From Streptomyces sp. A0642 (lineage in GTDB: Bacteria > Actinomycetota > Actinomycetes > Streptomycetales > Streptomycetaceae), in the NCBI RefSeq assembly GCF_004795105.1, contig NZ_SSBL01000003.1, positions 372,001-436,000 of the forward strand: DNA of 64,000 bases, given 5' to 3'. Below, piece after piece: positions 17,566 to 25,806 of the stretch (the stretch's first letter is position 1; every line of letters starts with the position of its first letter). The notes under the pieces are model-generated. The model was not told where the DNA came from, ran no database searches, and saw only the letters and a program-made list of their open reading frames with translations. The position numbers and the translations under genes are program-made.

Positions 17566-17835
17566 GTGACCACTGCCGCGGCTCAGCCGCCTCGTGACCG
17601 TGCACTCGGGCGCGGAATCTCCACCCTCATCCCGCAGGCGGCGACCGCGACGCCCGCCGAGCAGGCGGCGGCCGTGCTGACGGCCATGCAGAGCGTTCCG
17701 GTGCGGGTGGGCGTGCTCCAGGCGGCCGTCGTGCTGCTGGAGGAGCGGGTGCGCGTCACGGGCGACGAGGCGGAGCGCGCCGCCGCGGCGACCACCGTCG
17801 CCATGCTCCGCAGCGCGATCGGCCAGGCCGGCTGA
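17566..17835 (+). CDS. Small protein with ParB-like LGRGxxxLIP N-terminus
   Basis: 89 residues from the GTG at 17566; a GTG at 17539 would add nine. After a short polar lead it reads ALGRGISTLIPQ (about 14-25), which closely matches the conserved N-terminal motif of chromosomal ParB proteins that contacts ParA. No ParB-type DNA-binding domain follows: the rest is one or two Ala-rich helices (AVVLLEERVRVTGDEAERAA). Start 36 bp after the MarR stop. Function unknown; a ParA-interacting small protein is inference from this single motif. Confidence 0.6.
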   Translation: MTTAAAQPPRDRALGRGISTLIPQAATATPAEQAAAVLTAMQSVPVRVGVLQAAVVLLEERVRVTGDEAERAAAATTVAMLRSAIGQAG

Positions 17836-17965
17836 ACGCTGCCTCGCGCACACGGGCGCGTCAGGTGCGGTAGTGATCATTTCGCTCGCGCGCGGCCGGC
17901 CGCTCTGCCATATTGCCTGGGTGCCCGCCCGGAAGGGGCGGGAGGCGAAGAGGGGCAGAGCGGTC

Positions 17966-19498
17966 GTGACCAGTGTCTTCCACACGGTGAGCGGACGGGT
18001 GCGTGGACGCCCCGCGGTACGCGGAGTCGTCGCCGTGCTCGGCATTCCGTACGCCGAACCGCCTTTCGGAGCGGACCGGTTCATGGAGCCGCGACCCCAC
18101 GGCCCCTGGGCGGGCGTCCGGGACTGCGTCGAATACGGCCCCGTTCCGCCGCAGTCGGCCGAGCTTCCGGGCGCACCGCGCTGGTCGCCCGGTGACGAGG
18201 ACGTCCTCAGCCTCAACGTCTGGACGCCCGAACGCGCACCGGGGACCGAGGACCGCCCGCTGCCCGTGCTCGTCTGGATCCACGGCGGGGCCTACACCTT
18301 CGGGTCCAGCGCCCAGCCCGACTTCGACGGAACGGCGCTCGCCCGTGCCGGCCTGGTCGTGGTCACCCTCAACTACCGGGTCGGATTCGAGGGATTCGGC
18401 CATGTCCCGGCCGACGGCGAGTACGTCTGCCCGCCGAACCGCGGGCTGCTCGACCAGATCGCCGCCCTGGAGTGGGTACGCGACAACATCGCGTTCTTCG
18501 GCGGGGCGCCGGACCGTGTCACGGTGGCAGGTCAGTCCGCGGGAGCGACCTCCGCGGCCTGCCTGATGACCATGGACGGGGCGCGGGGGCTGTTCCGGCG
18601 GGTGATCGCGCACAGTGCGGTCGGCCCCGTCTTCGCACCGGAACTCGCCGAGCGGCTCGGGCGAGAGGTGGCCGCGGCGGCGAGGGTCCCCCCTACCCAC
18701 GCGGGACTCGCGGCCGCATCCCCGCAGTCCCTGGTACGGGCGTCCGACGCGGTCGTCGACGGGTACCGGCGGGACCCGCACTCCGGGCGCCTGTCCTGGG
18801 ACCCCGTCATCTTCGGCCCGGTCGCCGACGGACGCGTCCTGCGCGCCGACCCGCTGGACCTGATCGCGGCCGGCGCGGCCGCGGACACCGGTCTCCTCGT
18901 CTGCCACACCACGCAGGAGTACCGGCTGATGAGCGCCGTAGGCAGCTGCGCCGGGGCCGCCACCGAGGAGGAACTGTCCCGCTTCATCAAGGACTTCGGT
19001 CTCCCCGAGTCCCTTTCCGAGGGCTATCGCCGCCTCGTGCCCGATGCGTCCGTACGCGACATCCACCTGGCGGTGTACGGCGACCTCATGTTCGGTGAGT
19101 ACAGCAACCGGCTCGCCGACGCGCATGCACGGAGCGGCGGGCGCACATTCCTCTCGCGCTTCGCCCGGCAGCGGGGCGGGACCGGACCGGGGGTGTACGC
19201 CTGGCACTGCGCGGACGTTCCCTTCGCCTTCGGGAACCTCGCCGAGGAGAACATCCAGTTCCTGATCGGCGGTCCGCCGGCACCCTCGGACCACGGCTTG
19301 TCCGACCGGATGGTCGCGGCCTGGGCCGGGTTCGCGGCCACCGGCGATCCGGGCTGGGAGCCGGTCGGTGACGTCCACCAGGACACGGTCAGGGTCTGGG
19401 GAACGGCCGCTCCCGCCGCGGGACCCGACTTCTGGCAGGACGTCGAGGCGCTGCGCGCGCTGTGGAGCACCTTCACCTACCGCCCCGAGCGGTTCTGA
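17966..19498 (+). CDS. Type B carboxylesterase
   Basis: 510 residues from the GTG at 17966. Alpha/beta-hydrolase of the carboxylesterase/para-nitrobenzyl esterase family: VLGIPYAEPPFGADRF, oxyanion-hole HGGAY (106-110), nucleophile elbow VAGQSAGATSAA with Ser191, and APELAERL/WDPVIFGPV later. It hydrolyses esters of broad type. No signal peptide, so cytosolic. Stands alone, followed by the secreted protease after 168 bp. Confidence 0.9.
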   Translation: MTSVFHTVSGRVRGRPAVRGVVAVLGIPYAEPPFGADRFMEPRPHGPWAGVRDCVEYGPVPPQSAELPGAPRWSPGDEDVLSLNVWTPERAPGTEDRPLPVLVWIHGGAYTFGSSAQPDFDGTALARAGLVVVTLNYRVGFEGFGHVPADGEYVCPPNRGLLDQIAALEWVRDNIAFFGGAPDRVTVAGQSAGATSAACLMTMDGARGLFRRVIAHSAVGPVFAPELAERLGREVAAAARVPPTHAGLAAASPQSLVRASDAVVDGYRRDPHSGRLSWDPVIFGPVADGRVLRADPLDLIAAGAAADTGLLVCHTTQEYRLMSAVGSCAGAATEEELSRFIKDFGLPESLSEGYRRLVPDASVRDIHLAVYGDLMFGEYSNRLADAHARSGGRTFLSRFARQRGGTGPGVYAWHCADVPFAFGNLAEENIQFLIGGPPAPSDHGLSDRMVAAWAGFAATGDPGWEPVGDVHQDTVRVWGTAAPAAGPDFWQDVEALRALWSTFTYRPERF

Positions 19499-19582
19499 GA
19501 CGATCCCACGCCCGGCGGCCCCTGACGCCGTCATTGGCATGGACCTGCAAACGGCACTCGGCTACAGTCCGGAACGGCACAC

Positions 19583-19600
19583 TCTGAGAGCGCTCTCAGA
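19583..19600. promoter_or_regulatory. 18-bp perfect palindrome, LacI/CebR-like operator upstream of the protease
   Basis: TCTGAGAGCGCTCTCAGA is perfectly symmetrical. Its core differs from the Streptomyces CebR cellobiose operator (TGGGAGCGCTCCCA) at one position per arm. TACAGT at 19563-19568 could be the -10, so the site would sit just past the transcription start, 66 bp before the gene. Confidence 0.6.
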
Positions 19601-19666
19601 CGAGACCGCTCCCGGACGCCTGCTGTTCCTCCCCCACGTCGCCGGAACAACAGAAGGGCCACCACC

Positions 19667-20833
19667 ATGAGACGCACCACGGCTTTACGCACCGCTCTGT
19701 CCGCCCTGCTCCTCGTCGGAGCATGGGCCGGCGCGGGACTCCCGTCCGCATCGGCCGCGGACCCCTCCACCGCCGACTCGCACACCGCCACCGACACGCG
19801 CCAGGCGTCCGCCGGTCTGCTGGCCGCCCTGCGGAAGGACCTCGGTCTGACCGAAGCCCAGGCCAAGGCACGCCTCAGCTCCGAGAAGGCGGCGACCGCC
19901 CTGCAGCCCAGAGCGCAACGCGCTGCCGGGGCCTCGTACGGCGGTTCCTGGTTCGACGCGTCCACCGGCCGCCTCACGGTCGCCGTCACCAGCGAGGAAC
20001 GGGCGGCCTCCGTACGGGCGACCGGCGCCACCGTCCGGCTGGTGACCCACACCGCGCGCAGCCTCGACGCCGCCAAGGCGAAGATCGACCGGCTCCGGGC
20101 GCCCGCGGGCGTCAGCAGCTGGCACGTCGACCCCGAGGCCAACAAGGTCGTCGTGAACGTCGTCTCCTCGGCGCGGCACGACAACGATGTCCGTGCGTTC
20201 GTCGAGCGGGCCGAGGCCGCCGGTCCCGTCACCGTCGAGGAGACCGCCGAAGCGCCGCGGACCTTCTCCGCCGGGACCGTGGGCGGTGACCCGTACTACA
20301 CGGGCAACGTCCGGTGCTCCATAGGCTTCTCCGTGTACGGCGGCTTCGTCACCGCCGGACACTGCGGGCAGGCGGGCGCGTCCGTCAGAGGATGGGACGG
20401 ATCGGGGATAGGCAACTTCCAGGGGTCCACCTTCCCCGGTGACGACTACGCCTGGGTCAGCGTGGGCAACGGCTGGTGGACGGTCCCGGTGGTCCTCGGC
20501 TGGGGCACCGTCTCCGACCAGTTGGTCCGCGGCTCGGCCGTGGCACCGGTCGGCGCGTCGATCTGCCGGTCCGGATCGACCTCTCACTGGCACTGCGGAA
20601 ACGTGCTCGCGACCAATGAGACGGTGAACTACAGCCAGGGCGCGGTGTACCAGATGACCAAGACCAGCGTGTGCGCCGAGCCGGGCGACTCGGGCGGGTC
20701 CTTCATCAGCGGGGACCAGGCTCAGGGCGTCACCTCCGGCGGATGGGGCAACTGCAGCTCCGGCGGTCAGACCTGGCATCAGCCGGTCAACGAGATCCTG
20801 AACCGCTACGGGCTCACTCTGCACACGGCCTGA
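19667..20833 (+). CDS. Secreted S1-family serine protease (streptogrisin/alpha-lytic type) with prodomain
   Basis: 388 residues. Signal peptide about 1-30 (MRRTTALRTALSALLLVGAW, cleavage near ASA-AD). Residues about 45-195 are the prodomain, with the LRKDLGLTEAQAKARL start typical of alpha-lytic propeptides. The mature enzyme, about 188 residues from near position 200, has His232 in VTAGHC, Asp260 in GDDYAWV and Ser342 in EPGDSGGS, with Cys pairs at 217/233, 300/310 and 336/363 or nearby. Size and triad fit streptogrisins B/D. It is exported and self-processed; extracellular protein digestion is its likely role. A palindrome at 19583-19600 suggests repressor control. Confidence 0.94.
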   Translation: MRRTTALRTALSALLLVGAWAGAGLPSASAADPSTADSHTATDTRQASAGLLAALRKDLGLTEAQAKARLSSEKAATALQPRAQRAAGASYGGSWFDASTGRLTVAVTSEERAASVRATGATVRLVTHTARSLDAAKAKIDRLRAPAGVSSWHVDPEANKVVVNVVSSARHDNDVRAFVERAEAAGPVTVEETAEAPRTFSAGTVGGDPYYTGNVRCSIGFSVYGGFVTAGHCGQAGASVRGWDGSGIGNFQGSTFPGDDYAWVSVGNGWWTVPVVLGWGTVSDQLVRGSAVAPVGASICRSGSTSHWHCGNVLATNETVNYSQGAVYQMTKTSVCAEPGDSGGSFISGDQAQGVTSGGWGNCSSGGQTWHQPVNEILNRYGLTLHTA

Positions 20834-20854
20834 CACCGCACGACCGGCCCCGGG

Positions 20855-20892
20855 GCCTGCCGTAGGGGAGTACACGCTCCCGTACGGCAGGC
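20855..20892 (+). terminator. Strong terminator after the protease
   Basis: 16-base arms (20855-20870 and 20877-20892) beginning GCCTGCCGTA and ending TACGGCAGGC pair with one mismatch around TACACG, 21 bp past the stop. Confidence 0.75.
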
Positions 20893-21387
20893 CCTCGGCA
20901 CGTGAGCGGGGCCGCACCCACCCGCTCATGACCGCCGGCGACAGCCGCTCAGGCCTCCCCGGCGCCCCGGCCGCCCCCGCGGCCCCCCGACGCCCCCCCC
21001 GCGGCCCCACCTGCACCGCCCCGGTGCGGGGCCGCGACGGCGGCCGGGATCCGGCACGGTCCACGGGACGTACACTCCCTTCATGGGTCACACAGATGCG
21101 GTGAGGGAGTGCCTGCGACAGGTGCCCCGCCTTCTGGGCCCCGCCGCACCCCAGACGCGCTGCCGCGCCCTGCACGGCCACGGCTGACCGGGGACCCACG
21201 CCACCGGCCGTCCCGCGACGCACTTTCCGTCCCGGCCGGGTTCTCCCGCTCCGCCACCGGAGCCGTTCCACTCCTTCGCTGCGCGGACCGCAGCACCCCC
21301 CCACCCTGCGCAGCCCCCGCGGCGCGCCGTCGGCAACCCCTCGGCGGCGGCCGACGGGATGAGCCGCATTCTCGAGAGGACCCCTGG
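20893..21387. other. Intergenic region before the MurE-like gene
   Basis: About 500 bp. It holds a C-rich low-complexity tract near 20960-21010, a -10-like TACACT (21071-21076) and a possible short leaderless reading frame (21083-21187). The ribosome site GAGAGGA for the next gene is at its end. Otherwise I see no gene. Confidence 0.4.
21083..21187 (+). CDS. Possible 34-residue leaderless ORF
   Basis: ATG begins 7 nt after a -10-like TACACT, the spacing of leaderless Streptomyces messages. The product starts MGHTDAVRECLRQVPRLLG and is basic with two Cys. There is no coding evidence beyond codon bias, and the mRNA could simply be the long leader of the MurE-like gene 200 bp further on. Confidence 0.3.
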   Translation: MGHTDAVRECLRQVPRLLGPAAPQTRCRALHGHG

Positions 21388-22878
21388 ATGAACCTGAGGG
21401 AGTTGCTGGCCGGTCACGATCACGAGGTCCTCCTCGGTGATCCCACGACCCGGATCACCGCCGGAGCCTGCTTCGACGCCCATCGCGTCACGCCCGGCTC
21501 GCTGTACATCGCCGTGCCCGGGCACGAGGAGGGCGGCCCCGGGGCCATCGACGAGGCGCTGGCCCGCGGAGCCGTCGCCGTGCTCCTGGACGGCGGGGCG
21601 CCGGAGATCCTGGCGGCCGTGCACGCCGCGGGCACCGGCGCGTGCGTGGTGCGGGTGGCCGACACCCGGGCCGCGGCGCCCGTCGTGACCTCCCGGTACT
21701 TCGGGGAACCCGGCCGGGCCATGGACATGGTGGCTGTCACCGGGACCAACGGGAAGACCTCGGTCTCGTACATGGTCGAGTCCGTGCTGCGGATCGCGGA
21801 GGGTGCGAAGGTCGGCGTGATCGGCACATCGGGCAGCCGCATCGGTGACGCGGTCATCCCGATGCCCCGCTCGGTCCTGAGCACGCCCGAATCACCGGAC
21901 TTCCAGTACCTCCTCGGCCGGATGCGTGACCAGCAGGTCGCCACCGTGGTCCTGGAGGCCACGTCGATGGGCCTGCTGCACCACCGGGTGGACCAGGCCT
22001 TCCTGGACGTGGGCATCTTCACCAACCTCACCCAGGACCACCTGGACGACCACGGCACCATGGAGCACTACCGCGACGCCAAGCTCCGCCTCTTCCAGGG
22101 GCTGTGCCGCCGCGCCGTGGTCAACGCGGACGACCCGGTGGGGGCCGCCATCGTGCCGACGATGCCCGGCATGGTGACCACGTACGGCATCGACGCACCG
22201 GCCGACTACCGCGCCACCGACCTGAGCATGAACGCCTTCGGCACCCGCTTCACCCTCCACCACGAGGGCGGCAAGTACCCGGCGGCGATCCCGGTCCCGG
22301 GGCGCTTCTCCGTCTCCAACGCCCTCGCCTCCGTGGCGGCCTGCCACCTCCTGGGGCACGACCTCGCGGGGCTGGTGGCGGCACTCGACCGGATGCCCCC
22401 CGTCCCCGGGCGGCTCGAACGGTTCGTGACGCCGCGCGGCACGGCGGTGATCGTCGACTACGCCCACTCCCCGGACTCCCTGGACAAAGTGCTCAGCACC
22501 GTACGGGACTTCGCCACGGGCCGGGTCGTCACCGTCTTCGGCTGCGGGGGAGACCGGGACGTCACCAAGCGGGCACGGATGGGCGAGATCGCCGGTACGC
22601 GCTCCGACCTGTGCGTCCTGACGTCCGACAACCCGCGGAACGAGGATCCCGAGGCGATCATGGACCAGATCGTCCCCGGCCTCCGGGCCACCGGCACGAG
22701 GTTCGAACGCCACGCGGACCGGCGCGAAGCGATCGCCTTCGCCCTGTCGGCCGCCGGGCCCGACGACATCGTGCTGGTGGCGGGGAAGGGCAGCGAGCCC
22801 CACCAGATCGTCGGCGAAGAGCTCATCCCCTTCAGCGACATGGCGACGGTCCGCGAACTCGCCGCCCTGCAGGGCTGA
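21388..22878 (+). CDS. MurE-like Mur ligase (UDP-N-acetylmuramyl tripeptide synthase family)
   Basis: 496 residues from the ATG at 21388 with GAGAGGA upstream. The N-terminal UDP-MurNAc-binding domain has RVTPGSLYIAVPG; the ATP-grasping centre is VTGTNGKTSVSY (P-loop at 119-125); LEATSMGL, FTNLTQDHLDDHG and YAHSPDSLDKVL are Mur-ligase blocks; DNPRNEDP (Asp414-Arg417) is the motif by which MurE recognises diaminopimelate. The reaction expected is ATP-dependent addition of an amino acid to UDP-MurNAc-dipeptide. It is not beside murF, mraY or other dcw genes, so it is probably a second, paralogous copy. Confidence 0.9.
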   Translation: MNLRELLAGHDHEVLLGDPTTRITAGACFDAHRVTPGSLYIAVPGHEEGGPGAIDEALARGAVAVLLDGGAPEILAAVHAAGTGACVVRVADTRAAAPVVTSRYFGEPGRAMDMVAVTGTNGKTSVSYMVESVLRIAEGAKVGVIGTSGSRIGDAVIPMPRSVLSTPESPDFQYLLGRMRDQQVATVVLEATSMGLLHHRVDQAFLDVGIFTNLTQDHLDDHGTMEHYRDAKLRLFQGLCRRAVVNADDPVGAAIVPTMPGMVTTYGIDAPADYRATDLSMNAFGTRFTLHHEGGKYPAAIPVPGRFSVSNALASVAACHLLGHDLAGLVAALDRMPPVPGRLERFVTPRGTAVIVDYAHSPDSLDKVLSTVRDFATGRVVTVFGCGGDRDVTKRARMGEIAGTRSDLCVLTSDNPRNEDPEAIMDQIVPGLRATGTRFERHADRREAIAFALSAAGPDDIVLVAGKGSEPHQIVGEELIPFSDMATVRELAALQG

Positions 22879-22883
22879 CACCC

Positions 22884-22910
22884 GGCGCTCTGCGACCGCC
22901 GCAGAGCGCC
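22884..22910. terminator. Stem-loop between convergent genes
   Basis: GGCGCTCTGC (22884-22893) and GCAGAGCGCC (22901-22910) pair perfectly around a 7-nt loop, 5 bp after the MurE-like stop and before the acetyltransferase stop. Confidence 0.7.
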
Positions 22911-22926
22911 GCCCCTCGCACCGGTA

Positions 22927-23376
22927 TCAGACCAGCCGCAGATCGATGAACGGAACGCTGTCCCCCGGCAGTAGGTACCGCTCGGTCTCGACGAATCCAT
23001 GCCTGAGCGCGAAGCGCAGCCCCTCCGGGTTGGACTCCAGGACGCAGGTCTCGATCACCGTGGCGCCGAGTGCGCGAGCGTCCGCCAGCCCGCGCTCGTA
23101 CAACCGCTCTCCGAATCCCCTGCCGCGATGGCCCGGCAGGACCCGCGCGATCACGGTGGCCGCCGCGGAGCCGGCCGCCGGGGGTCGCACCGTCGAGCAG
23201 CCCGCCGACAGGTCGCCGAGATACGCGACGGTGAGCCGGTTGCGTGCGGCCCGTTCCCGGACCTCCGCGAGCGACAGCGCGGCCGTGGGGATGATCGCGT
23301 TGTGGACGTACCGCCAGTCCTGGAGCGTGGTGTCGCCGTCCACGTCCACCGGCTCGAAACGAAGAAGCTCAGTCAT
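22927..23376 (-). CDS. GNAT-family N-acetyltransferase
   Basis: 149 residues from the ATG at 23376. The acetyl-CoA loop is VLPGHRGRGFGERLYERG (Q/RxxGxG/A type), followed by the LESNPEGLRFALRHGFVETERY beta-alpha-beta end that defines GNAT enzymes. Substrate unknown. A run of 16-bp tandem repeats begins about 55 bp upstream of its start and could affect its expression. Confidence 0.88.
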   Translation of the reverse strand: MTELLRFEPVDVDGDTTLQDWRYVHNAIIPTAALSLAEVRERAARNRLTVAYLGDLSAGCSTVRPPAAGSAAATVIARVLPGHRGRGFGERLYERGLADARALGATVIETCVLESNPEGLRFALRHGFVETERYLLPGDSVPFIDLRLV

Positions 23377-23429
23377 CGCAGCAGAAAACAAGCGAGTGCG
23401 CCCAGGCGTCAACTCGTCGGCTCGCACAG

Positions 23430-23509
23430 GCGTCAGCTCACGCACGCGTCAGCTCATGCACGTGTCAGCCCACACAGGCATGAGCTCACGCACGCGTCAG
23501 CTCATGCAA
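23430..23509. repeat. Five tandem 16-bp repeats upstream of the acetyltransferase
   Basis: Units at 23430, 23446, 23462, 23478 and 23494 follow GCGTCAGCTCACGCAC with up to five changes; a degenerate unit precedes them (23405-23429). Each carries a near-palindromic TGAGCTCA or TCAGCTCA core. Unit length excludes CRISPR; no spacer DNA is present. Confidence 0.85.
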
Positions 23510-23618
23510 GGCTCAGCAGGTTGCGGACAGCACTGGCTCACCACCGTGGCCCCGGCCCCCGGGGGCCCATGGATAAACACGTTGCCGCGCGCCGGAAGCA
23601 GCTGAGAGGCTCCGGGGC

Positions 23619-23891
23619 ATGCCCGACAACCGATCAAGCTCCAGCCACGGTGTGGCCGCCCTCTTCTCCCAGGGGCGGCTGACGACGATCCCGCGTAAGA
23701 CGGCCCGTCGCCGCCAGCTCCTCGAACACCTCACCGAGACGCTGTTCCAGCCCGGCCTGGCGTACACCGAACGTGAAGTCAACGACGCCCTCCTCACCGT
23801 GCACGAGGACTGCGCCGCGCTGCGCCGCTATCTGGTCATCGACGGCCTGCTCTCGCGGACCAAGGACGGCGTCAGCTACCGGCGCGCCTGA
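23619..23891 (+). CDS. DUF2087-type small protein
   Basis: 90 residues. The region from LTTIPRKTARRRQLLEHL to ALRRYLVIDGLLSRTKDG matches the DUF2087 domain, a small winged-helix-like unit (YTEREVNDALL as recognition helix region) often found at the end of ArsR regulators or alone, as here. Probably DNA- or RNA-binding; target unknown. Convergent with the sigma factor gene. Confidence 0.8.
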   Translation: MPDNRSSSSHGVAALFSQGRLTTIPRKTARRRQLLEHLTETLFQPGLAYTEREVNDALLTVHEDCAALRRYLVIDGLLSRTKDGVSYRRA

Positions 23892-24057
23892 CGGCTCCGC
23901 CGATGGGGCGGTCCCGTCCGGGAAGTGCCGCCCGTTCCTCCGCAGCGCGTCCGGCCGCAGGCAGGCCGGACCACCTGATGGGCGCTCCGAGAAGCCCTTC
24001 CCCAGAGGTACGGCACCGGGCCGGCCGCCGCGTCGGCGACCGGCCCCGAGCCGGGCG

Positions 24058-24939
24058 TCAGTCGTCGAGGACGCCGATCTCGAACGCGTCGAGGCGGTCC
24101 GGGTCCGCGACGACGTCGATGCCGGAGATCAGCCCGTCCACGAGGGTGAAGCCGAGAACCACCCGCAGACGTCCCTGCGGAGCCATCGCCAGGGCGACCG
24201 CCCCGTCGACGAGCGCCACGCCGGTGAACAGCGCGCGGCCTGTGGCCGCCATCGCACCCCGCGCCACGGTCTCGGCGCCTCGGACCATGACGGGCTCGGG
24301 GCTGGGAATCACCGACCGGTCGGCGTGCAGCACCACATCCGGGTGGAGCAGCGCCACCAGCGCATCGAAGTCCCCGCCGCGGGAGGCGGACAGGAAGGCC
24401 TCCACGACCTGCCGGCGCCGGAGCGGATCCGCACCCGACGGCGACGCGCCGCCGCCCTTGACGCGGCGACGGGCCCGGCTCGCGAGCTGCCGGGCGGTGT
24501 CCGGGGAACGGTCGAGCAGAGGGCCGATCTCCGCGAAGGGCACCGCGAACATGTCGTGGAGCACGAAGGCGAGGCGTTCCGCCGGTGCCAGCTTGTCGAG
24601 CACCACCAGGAGGGCCACCCCGACCGAGTCGGCCAGCAGGGCCTCCTGCTCAGGATCATCCCCCTCACCGGGTCCAGGGGTCCGGTCGTACGCGTCGAGA
24701 GGATCCTCACGCCGGGTGCGGCGGCTGCGGAGCATGTTCAGACAGACCCGGCCCACCACGGTGGTCAGCCATCCGGTGAGGTTCCGCACCTCACTGACGT
24801 CGGCCTCGGCAGCTCTCAGCCACGATTCCTGAACCGCGTCCTCCGCCTCGGCCGCCGAACCCAGCATCCGGTACGCGACCGCCTTCAGGTGGCTCCTGTC
24901 CGCCTCGAACCGTTCGGCCAGCGCGGTGCGGTCGTTCAT
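24058..24939 (-). CDS. ECF sigma factor with C-terminal SnoaL-like domain (SigJ/ECF41-ECF56 type)
   Basis: 293 residues. Region 2 is RFEADRSHLKAVAYRMLGSAAEAEDAVQESWLRAAE; region 4 is LAFVLHDMFAVPFAEIGPLLDRSPDTARQLASRARRRV in two blocks. Residues about 185-293 form a SnoaL/NTF2-like domain ending GLISGIDVVADPDRLDAFE, which in this group acts in place of an anti-sigma factor. The WLPEP linker motif of true ECF41 is not obvious, so an ECF56 assignment is possible. The AhpD-like gene at 25296, past the tRNA, carries a matching ECF promoter, which makes it the predicted target. Confidence 0.9.
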   Translation of the reverse strand: MNDRTALAERFEADRSHLKAVAYRMLGSAAEAEDAVQESWLRAAEADVSEVRNLTGWLTTVVGRVCLNMLRSRRTRREDPLDAYDRTPGPGEGDDPEQEALLADSVGVALLVVLDKLAPAERLAFVLHDMFAVPFAEIGPLLDRSPDTARQLASRARRRVKGGGASPSGADPLRRRQVVEAFLSASRGGDFDALVALLHPDVVLHADRSVIPSPEPVMVRGAETVARGAMAATGRALFTGVALVDGAVALAMAPQGRLRVVLGFTLVDGLISGIDVVADPDRLDAFEIGVLDD

Positions 24940-25158
24940 GCGTCACGTTCCTTCGTCGGCGGGTCTGCACTGAACTGCTCACCGAAAAATACTGGTGTGC
25001 AGGACAGGACCGGAACGGCGGCCCCTCCGGGCCGTGTTGAGACCCCTGCAGGCCGTTCACTCCCGGACGCCTCGGCCCCGCAGGCCCCCGGGCAGCAGGT
25101 CGGGGCAGGCAGGTGGTCACGGAGGCCGCCCGGATGGCATACGGTGGGAACACAACGA

Positions 25159-25232
25159 CGCGGGGTGGAGCAGCTCGGTAGCTCGCTGGGCTCATAACCC
25201 AGAGGTCGCAGGTTCAAATCCTGTCCCCGCTA
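25159..25232 (+). tRNA. tRNA-fMet (initiator), anticodon CAT
   Basis: Full cloverleaf: acceptor arms CGCGGGG and CCCCGCT, D arm AGCAGCTCGGTAGCT, anticodon arm CTGGG-CTCATAA-CCCAG, T arm GCAGG-TTCAAAT-CCTGT. Three consecutive G-C pairs in the anticodon stem and the unpaired C1-U72 end mark it as the initiator rather than the elongator. CCA is not encoded. A strong terminator follows at once. Confidence 0.97.
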
Positions 25233-25237
25233 CTGCC

Positions 25238-25277
25238 GAGGCAGGGCCCGGAACCACTTGGTTCCGGGCCCTGCCTC
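25238..25277 (+). terminator. tRNA terminator
   Basis: 18-bp perfect stem (25238-25255 with 25260-25277) around ACTT, starting 6 nt after the tRNA. The other side abuts the AhpD-like gene stop at 25296, so it can act in both directions. Confidence 0.9.
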
Positions 25278-25295
25278 ATTCAGTCGTGCCTCGGA

Positions 25296-25769
25296 CTACC
25301 CGAACTGGCCGGGCTGGTAGTCGCCCGCAGGCTGCTGGACGATGACGTTGAGCCGGTTGAAGGCGTTGATGAGCGCGATGGTGGCCACCAGGGCGACGAG
25401 CTGGTCCTCGTCGTAATACTTGGCGGCGTTGGCCCAGGCCTCGTCCGTGACGCCTCCGGCCGCATCCGCGATGCGCGTGCCCTGCTCCGCCAGCTCCAGC
25501 GCGGCCCGCTCGGCGTCGGTGAACACGGTCGCCTCACGCCAGGCCGCGACGAGGTGGAGCCGGGTCGCGGTCTCCCCGGCCTGAGCGGCGTCCTTGGTGT
25601 GCATGTCGGTGCAGAACCCGCAGCCGTTGATCTGGCTTGCGCGCAGTCTCACCAGTTCCGCCGTCGCGGCCGGCAGCGTCGAGTCGTCGAACGCCCTGCC
25701 CGCGGCGACCAGGTGCTTCAGGGACTTGCCCGCGAGCGGGTTGGCGAGAAGGTTCAGTCGCGCTTCCAT
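25296..25769 (-). CDS. Carboxymuconolactone decarboxylase/AhpD-like protein
   Basis: 157 residues from the ATG at 25769. NGCGFCTDMH (Cys50, Cys53, His57) is the CxxC-H thiol centre of AhpD-type alkylhydroperoxidase-like proteins; EARLNLLANP, LVRLRASQ and LVALVATIALINAFNRLNV complete the helical fold. It probably reduces peroxides or a related substrate. Genes of this family (COE genes) are the usual neighbours and targets of SnoaL-fused ECF sigma factors, and one such sigma gene lies just beyond the tRNA. Promoter at 25807-25833. Confidence 0.92.
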   Translation of the reverse strand: MEARLNLLANPLAGKSLKHLVAAGRAFDDSTLPAATAELVRLRASQINGCGFCTDMHTKDAAQAGETATRLHLVAAWREATVFTDAERAALELAEQGTRIADAAGGVTDEAWANAAKYYDEDQLVALVATIALINAFNRLNVIVQQPAGDYQPGQFG

Positions 25770-25806
25770 GAGGGACTCCTTGAGGTGACGACGGATACAC
25801 CCCTGT

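Noticed and set aside
23405..23520. CRISPR array
   Set aside because: The 16-bp units are contiguous and have no unique spacers; no cas genes nearby.
25159..25277. tRNA-fMet as an integration site of a mobile element
   Set aside because: No integrase and no direct repeat of the tRNA 3' end was seen within the window; the flanking sigma/AhpD pair is a typical chromosomal module.
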